Positions 57,992-64,000 of a DNA stretch of 64,000 nt are shown piece after piece. Each line of letters starts with the position of its first letter. Within the stretch, counting starts at the first letter, position 1. Origin of the DNA: Musa acuminata AAA Group (Eukaryota; Streptophyta; Magnoliopsida; Zingiberales; Musaceae); NCBI RefSeq assembly GCF_036884655.1, contig NC_088348.1, positions 22,495,501 through 22,559,500 of the forward strand, in the 5' to 3' direction. The notes beneath the pieces were generated by a model. It was not told the DNA's origin. It saw nothing but the letters and a program-made list of their open reading frames with translations, and searched no databases. The position numbers were made by a program, and so were the translations under genes.

Positions 57992-60900
57992 ATCTCCCCC
58001 TTTTTGATGATGACAACCACTTGATGACGGAGTTAAACTTAACTCACGGAGTTTAAACAAACTCCCCCTATCAATATGTCATAGAACCTTGAATTCAAAC
58101 TGAATTCAAGTCATTGCAATATTCATCATGAATACTTGCAACACGTCATCATGAACTTATGCATAAACTTATGCATAACATCATACTTCTCCCCTTTTGT
58201 CATCAACAAAAAGGAGAAGTCCAACTATTCTTGTGTTTGTAGTATTAATTCAACTTATTGCATGAAAAACATAATATCAAGTTTTATCATCATGCAATTT
58301 TGAAGCTAGAAAATTTAGCAAGTGTTACATCATGCTTAGAATATTCAAGCTATCAAGTTTTAGATATTCAAGTTTTACAGCATACAAGATAGCACTTTTG
58401 GTAATGTTCAAGATAGCAAGTTCTACATCATGCAAGCTAACAATGTTACAATATTTTAGAATATGCAAGCTAGCAATTTAGAGATGTTCAAGAAAGTAAC
58501 TCTTACTTCTTGAAATATGCAAGTTTTACAATATACAAGCTAGCAAATTCAAAGATATGCAAGTTGGCATATTTGCTTTTCTTGAGATATGCGTGATAGC
58601 ACATTTTTGTATTTTCTTGAGATTTCAAGCTAGCAATTCTCGGTGATATTCAATATAGCAATTTCTTCTCTTTTGAGAAGTACAATTTTTGCTTTCTTTT
58701 TGAATTGTGCAAGCTAGCTATCTCCCCCTTAGTCATTGTCAAAAAGAAGGGAAGAACCTTTCTAAAGAAGGGAAGGCCCTTTATATCAATTTCTAAATCA
58801 TGACAAAGGTGAGTAATCATTCTTATTTCAAAATTTCATAATTGAGATAAACCTTGAATTCAAATTAAGGCAATTTTAATCATGATTCACATCATATGCA
58901 ATACATCACATACATCATAATAAAAAGCATAAGTATTGCATGCATCATTTTAGCAACAAATCGTAGTATTTCATCACATGGCAGGATATCAGCAAGTAAA
59001 ATTACAATGTAAGTTCTTGATATCTTAACATGATGCAAACATGGCATATAGCAATCCATTTCGATCATCAATTTACCATATATTTCGATGCAAGCTTCTT
59101 TTGATATCTTAACATAATTCAAATTCAAATATGACACTTATAGCATCAATTCATATATTTCTCCCCCTTTGTCATCAACAAAAGGAGAAGTAGCTCTAGC
59201 TATTTTAAAAGATATGTAAGTTTTTGTAACATGAAGCTAGATTTTCATCACAACATATAAGCACAAAAGCATAGCAAGATTCTTAGGTTCAATCATAGGC
59301 AATTCAACACTTGCTTCTTATGCAAGATTGCACTTTGCTTTTCTTTGCATGTTCTAACTAGCAAAAGCTTTCTCCCCTTTGTTTTTGTCGAAAAGAAGGA
59401 GAGGAACCAATGATTTAGACTTTTACATAAACTATGAATTTGCATCAATCAATATTTTAATCATCACATGATACATACAAGACAACAATGCAAAGAAATC
59501 ATGTCATGAAAGACATCAATTGTTAAACATGATATGATAATAGTCTCAAAATTTTCAATTTGCGATACATATGATACATTGCGATATACTAAAAAATTTC
59601 ATGCGATGCTTTTAAGGATATCAACCTATTTTTGATACAAAGCATGGCAAGAGCAATTATATTGCAAGTTTTCTAAGTTTTGTATTTTTTGCTTCTTTCA
59701 AGATAACAATTCTTTGCTTCTCTTTAGATTGCCGGATTTGCAATTCATTGGTACTATTCATGATAGCAAGTTCTTTTAATGAAATGATCGAGCTAGCAAA
59801 TTTTTCTTCCTTTGAAATATGCAACTAACTCCCCCTTTATCATTATCGAAAAGGAGGGAGAAATCAATGGCTAAAAAATTTTAATCATTGTGTAAGCCAT
59901 ATTACAAAATCATGTCATGATATCAAGAAAATTCAAGAAGGACATGATTCATTCGACAAATCTTTTTAATAGAGCAAAAGAATTATACAACTAAGGATCA
60001 TGATTAAAATATATCAATATCATAGATCAAGTCATGATTCGTGATTCATCATAAAGTAAATTAATTTTCAATCATCACATAAGGCATTTAAAGAATTTTT
60101 GAAACATAGGAGAATGATTAATTTAAGCATGCAATGTTTCAATCAAATTCAAGTCATGAATACCAATACTTTCATATTGTGAGTATCAATTTATGAATAC
60201 CAAAAGATATTATTTGTGATTCCAATTTTGCAAGATCAAGATTATGATTTAGATAAAACTCATTCAAATCAAATCGTTAACTTGAAACTCATAATCAAGT
60301 CATCAAAATCAATTTCGAGATTCACAAAATATCATGAAATCATTAATCTCGATCAGATGGGAAAAGCATTTTTTAAGTGATTCATTTTCATCTAAGCATG
60401 CTTTAGTCTTTATATGCCAAATCAAGATAAGCATGAAAGTTCAAGACGTAAAGGCAAAATCTTATAAAACAACTCATCAAACAAGATTTTAAACATCTAT
60501 TTTCAGGCCATATAAAGAGTAAGTCAAGGATTCAATTATCTCATGTCATGAATTCCAACCGACATTTCAAATTATCAACATCACATTAAAAAGATATTTC
60601 AAAAAGATATATCGATAAGTGATTCATTTGTATCATTTCATTCATTCGGAAGATTCTCCTCTTTAATAAATAAATCTAGGAGAACAAAATGAATTAAGAG
60701 AGATATAACATGGTTGAACCATTGAACATGATTCATATTTAAAATGTGTCTCATGTCATAAGTATGAATCAAGCATTTGTGAAATCCGAAATCATTCTCA
60801 AAGTCACATTCAATAAATTCATATATGACAAGCATAGATTTATTGAAAAGTCGATAAGATAGAGGATTGCATTTCATTTTTATAAATTTCTATTCATGTG

Positions 60901-61744
60901 ATTTGCTTCTTATAAGCATGCATTTACCTTTAATAAAACAAGTGTCAACATTTAAGATAGAAAGGTAAATTTCATAAAACAAATCATCAAGTATGATTCC
61001 ATGATAACATCCTTTTAATATCTTGATATTCATCATCAAGTATGATTTCGAAAAGTATGTTTAAGAGAAATCATTAAGACCAAATGCATGATACACTCAT
61101 TTATTTTCAAAATATTCATCATGTTTATTTTCATGAGATTCACAAGATTGGTAAAATAAATTCATTAATCTCAATAGGATAGAAAATTTATTTTCATTTC
61201 ATACAATTGATTTCATGTGAGGGTATTCGAGTCTTTTGTGAAAATATGTATCATCATTTAAAATCGAAACATAAGTTTCGTCATGAAACCGTCAAGACCA
61301 AACACATCATGATATCACATCTATCATCAAAAGACTATCAAGAAATTCATACATAGATGTACATGCACTATGTCATCTTAATATGTCATGAGAATGTCAT
61401 CTTAATTCATCATAAAAATGATTAGACCAAAAACATGTTAATCTAAAATGAGAGTTTCAAATCAACATTTACTTCAAAAACTCATGCATGACATAAAATC
61501 ATCAAGATACACATGCATGGATTAATCCTAAGCATTATCACATATCATATAATTATCATCCCTAATGTTGCATACATCATTCAACATTTCAAAACATAAC
61601 ATGCATGAAACCTTAGCAATATACTTTTCATGATCAAATTTTTAATTTTTCAAAGATGCTAAAAAGAAAAACATGATATAATTTTTGAAAAACAATTTTT
61701 TATTTTCAATTCCTACTATCTAAATTAAGCACTCATGAAAAACT
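57992..61744 (-). other. Noncoding interior of outer Sirevirus B
   Basis: 3.75 kb, AT-rich, no gene. Minus-strand purine tracts at about 57992-58008, 58066-58072, 58188-58215, 58722-58750, 59160-59185, 59370-59405 and 59830-59855. Clusters of gcaagctagca-type units at 58300-58720 and 59640-59830. It is longer than in the other copies. Confidence 0.65.
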
Positions 61745-62689
61745 TCAAGTAATTTCAAAATAATTCAAGAGAGTTGAGTTACTTACCTTATAGTCGAAGC
61801 CTGTCAAAGCCCAATTCGTTGTTTCACATTTGGAAGTTCTTGATTCATCCTTGGTTGCCTTCCTCTTCTTTGGCATCTTTCTCCGTTCAAGTTCATTATT
61901 TATTTTAGATTTTTTTTGAATAAACTTATTAAGATTTAGTGTTCGAAATTCAAGTTCATCATTGTCCTCATCACTTGAGTCATCGCTCAAGTGGTATTCA
62001 TTTGTCCAGAGTTTCAAATCCTTCCAATTCTTTGGAAGGTGGTTTAAGTGCTCATCGGGTTCAAAATGTTCTAAAAGTGTCATTTCATAGGTCATTAATG
62101 ATCTGATTAATTCTTCTAATGGAAAATCATTTAAATTTTTTATCTCTTATATTATGGTTATTTTAGGATCCCACCTTTTTGGAAGGGATCTTAAGATCTT
62201 GCTTACGAGATCAAAATTCAAAAAAGATTTATCAAAAACTCTTAGGTTATTAACGACATCCGTGAAACAAGTATACATGTCGCATATAGTCTCGCTTGAT
62301 TGTATTCAAAAAAGCTCAAAATCATACAATAAAATGTTAACTTTCGAGTCTTTGACTCTACTAGTTCCTTCGTGCGTGATTTTAAGTGTTTGTCAAATAT
62401 CAAAAGTCGTTTCACACGTAGAAATCCGATTGAACTCATTTTTGTCCAAAGCACAAAATAAGACATTCATAGCCTTCGCGTTTAAAGAAAAATACATCTT
62501 CTCCAAATCCGACCATTCGTTCATCGATTTAGAGGGAAGTTGAAAACCGTTTTCAACAATATTCCATAAATCTAAATTCATAGAAATCAAGAAAACTCTC
62601 ATTCGAGTTTTCCAATAAGTGTAGTCCAATCCGTTAAACAACGGTGGACGAACAACCGATAAACCCTTTTGAAAGCCATGAAGAGTCAT
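61745..62689 (-). pseudogene. Gag of outer Sirevirus B (broken)
   Basis: Starts at 62689 (MTLHGFQKGLSVVRPPLFNG). Open to a TGA at 62393 where a Trp codon (DIW) stands in intact copies, then broken frames, then 62095-61745: MTYEMT, acidic DDSSDEDNDELE, basic KKRKATKDESR, NWALTGFDYKV and end LLNYFEIT. There is no zinc knuckle. It ends at the same place as the gags at 27822 and 48994. Confidence 0.82.
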
Positions 62690-62739
62690 TTCTCTCGGGT
62701 GTAAATCTGAAATGAGAAATATCGGGCTCTGATACCAAT

Positions 62740-63658
62740 TGTTAGGATCAAGAGCACTAAGAGGGGGGGGGTGGTGTGTGAATTAGTGCAGCGGAAAACT
62801 TTCGACGATTAAAACTGCGTTCGTACGTTGAAATCTGATTCCGACGTAAAAGTTGTTTCATGTAGATAATAACTTTGAAAGCTTACGAAAACGTATTTGA
62901 AGTAAAGTAAGGAATGCAGTTTGCAGTTAAGATAAATAGCACGAAGGAAATGCAAACCAGATTTTAGAGTGGTTTGGTCAAACGTGACCTACATTCACTT
63001 TCGGCTTCCTCCTCCGATGAGGTCACCAGCATCTACTAGAGGCCTTCCTTCAATAGGCGAAGGCCAACCACCCTTTTACAGTTTCACTCCTTTTGACGGG
63101 CTTAGGAGACAACCCTTATAGAATTTCTCTCCTCTCTTGAAGGCTTAAAACTTGGAAGAAAAGAGGGAGGAAAACTTCTAGCCTTTACAACACTTTTGAG
63201 CTCTAAAAATCACAGAGTAAGATTGGATTTTCGGTGCTTTTAGTTGTCCTTTCATGCAGGAAAGGGTGGGGTTTATATAGGCTCCAAACTAATTTGAATT
63301 TGCAGCTTAAAAGTGTCTTTTTCTGGATTTCCGGGGTCCTGGCGGTACTACCTCCTGACTAGGGCGGTACAACCGCCTGGTAGCTCGGAGACTAAGCCTT
63401 TGGGCGATGCCACTGCCTGACAAGGGCAGTTGTACCACCTAGTCTCGCTCGAAGACTGAGCCCAGGTGGTGCCACCACTTGAGTAGAGCGGTTGCACCGT
63501 CCAATCTCGCTCGGAGACTAAGCCCAGGCGGTGCCACCACCTAATTGGAGCGGTTGCACAGTCCAGCTTTCCTGGGAGACCATCTCCTGGGCGGTGCCAC
63601 TGCCGACCCTGGCGGTGCCACCGCTTGGCAGGAATTCTGGTCCGAATGGGTTGATCCA
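62740..63658 (-). repeat. Outer Sirevirus B 5' LTR (cut)
   Basis: Starts tgttaggatcaagagc with a G-rich run at 62762-62775 (gggggggggtggtgtgtg). Dyad modules at 63345-63640. It is cut by a plus-strand LTR at 63659; atcca (63654-63658) is the probable left target duplication of that insertion. Confidence 0.82.
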
Positions 63659-64000
63659 TGTTGAATCTCGGATTTTGATGATGAAGTCAATTGTCATTTG
63701 TTGTCTAACCTATATGTTGAGATAAGTGTGCAGGATTAACTATGATGAAAGTAAGACATGCAGCAGGAGTTGCGCCGGAGTCATGACAATGATCACGTTG
63801 GGAGTTCGAGAGCTCGACGGAAGTTCGGACAGTCGTCGGAGGTTCTGCGGGAACAAATCGGAGAAGTCCATAAGCTTGCCAAAGAAGCTCGTCGGAACTC
63901 GCCAAGTGTATTGTCACAAGTCCAGGAGTTTGCCGGAAGTCCGTAGGAGAATCACCGAGGGTTCATCGGATGATCGACGGAAGATGCGATTGACGCACCG
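63659..64000 (+). repeat. Sirevirus LTR, subfamily A, 5' part (runs off window)
   Basis: TGTTGAATCTCGG onward, nearly the same as 3732-4085 of element 1, so this is the left end of another A-type insertion whose body lies outside. A small deletion is visible after ggatgatcgacggaag relative to element 1. Confidence 0.85.

Larger units (their letters stand above)
42563..63658 (-). mobile_element. Outer gag-only Sirevirus (subfamily B), carrying nested insertions
   Basis: Minus strand. 3' LTR in two parts, 42563-42856 and 56494-57991; the gap is a gypsy element with duplication gtcta. Interior 57992-62739 (about 4.75 kb): noncoding DNA to 61744 and a broken gag to 62689. PBS ctctgataccaat (62727-62739). 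5' LTR from 62740, cut at 63658 by another Sirevirus. Its far end is outside the window. It interrupts GTAC-rich repeat copy 3 and probably sits in ZIFL intron 16. Confidence 0.85.

Overview
This is a stretch of plant nuclear DNA, most likely from a monocot with a retrotransposon-rich genome. The evidence is one intron-rich plant gene, one nuclear-type tRNA-Ala gene, and dense Ty1/copia and Ty3/gypsy LTR elements, many of them of the plant-specific Sirevirus (SIRE/Maximus) kind. The species cannot be read from the sequence; the style of the gene and repeats would fit a member of the Zingiberales such as banana, but that is a guess. There are no bacterial genes, operons or CRISPR arrays.

Layout. 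1-5421: 3' part of a plus-strand Sirevirus (pol with one visible nonsense codon, 3' noncoding region, 3' LTR). It sits inside an LTR of a minus-strand Sirevirus (5427-7574). That LTR also carries a 517-bp TRIM element at 5918-6434. 7575-12359: remains of two minus-strand Sireviruses nested in each other. 12360-16259: an old, broken minus-strand copia element with a GC-rich island in its leader. 16260-18600: no recognisable gene. 18607-18970: a compact inverted/direct repeat beside a tRNA-Ala(CGC) gene at 18995-19067.

20175-42181 (and probably beyond): one cellular gene, a zinc-induced-facilitator-like (ZIFL) major facilitator transporter. I could place 16 exons with consensus splice sites and consistent phase. 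The last exon is not in the 380 bp after exon 16 and is probably beyond the right edge. Its introns hold a nested copia/solo-LTR/Sirevirus stack (intron 9, about 9.9 kb), a young copia element that lacks reverse transcriptase but keeps a single 854-codon-class ORF (intron 15), a degenerate small LTR element, and GTAC-rich MITE-like repeats.

42563-63658: a three-level nest. A minus-strand gag-only Sirevirus has a Ty3/gypsy element (42857-56488) in its 3' LTR, and that gypsy element has a plus-strand gag-only Sirevirus (45737-53965) between gag and pol. The two inner insertions have 5-bp target-site duplications that confirm the order. 63659-64000 is the start of another plus-strand Sirevirus LTR, again inside an LTR.

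The most interesting system is a set of gag-only Sireviruses (three copies). They end their gag at the same place, have lost the zinc knuckle and all of pol, and keep PBS, multiple polypurine tracts and LTRs. They sit beside a pol-bearing relative with related LTRs (1-5421), which suggests a non-autonomous/autonomous pair. Their LTRs share arrays of a dyad motif, GGCGGT-N3-ACCGCC, just upstream of the TATA box.
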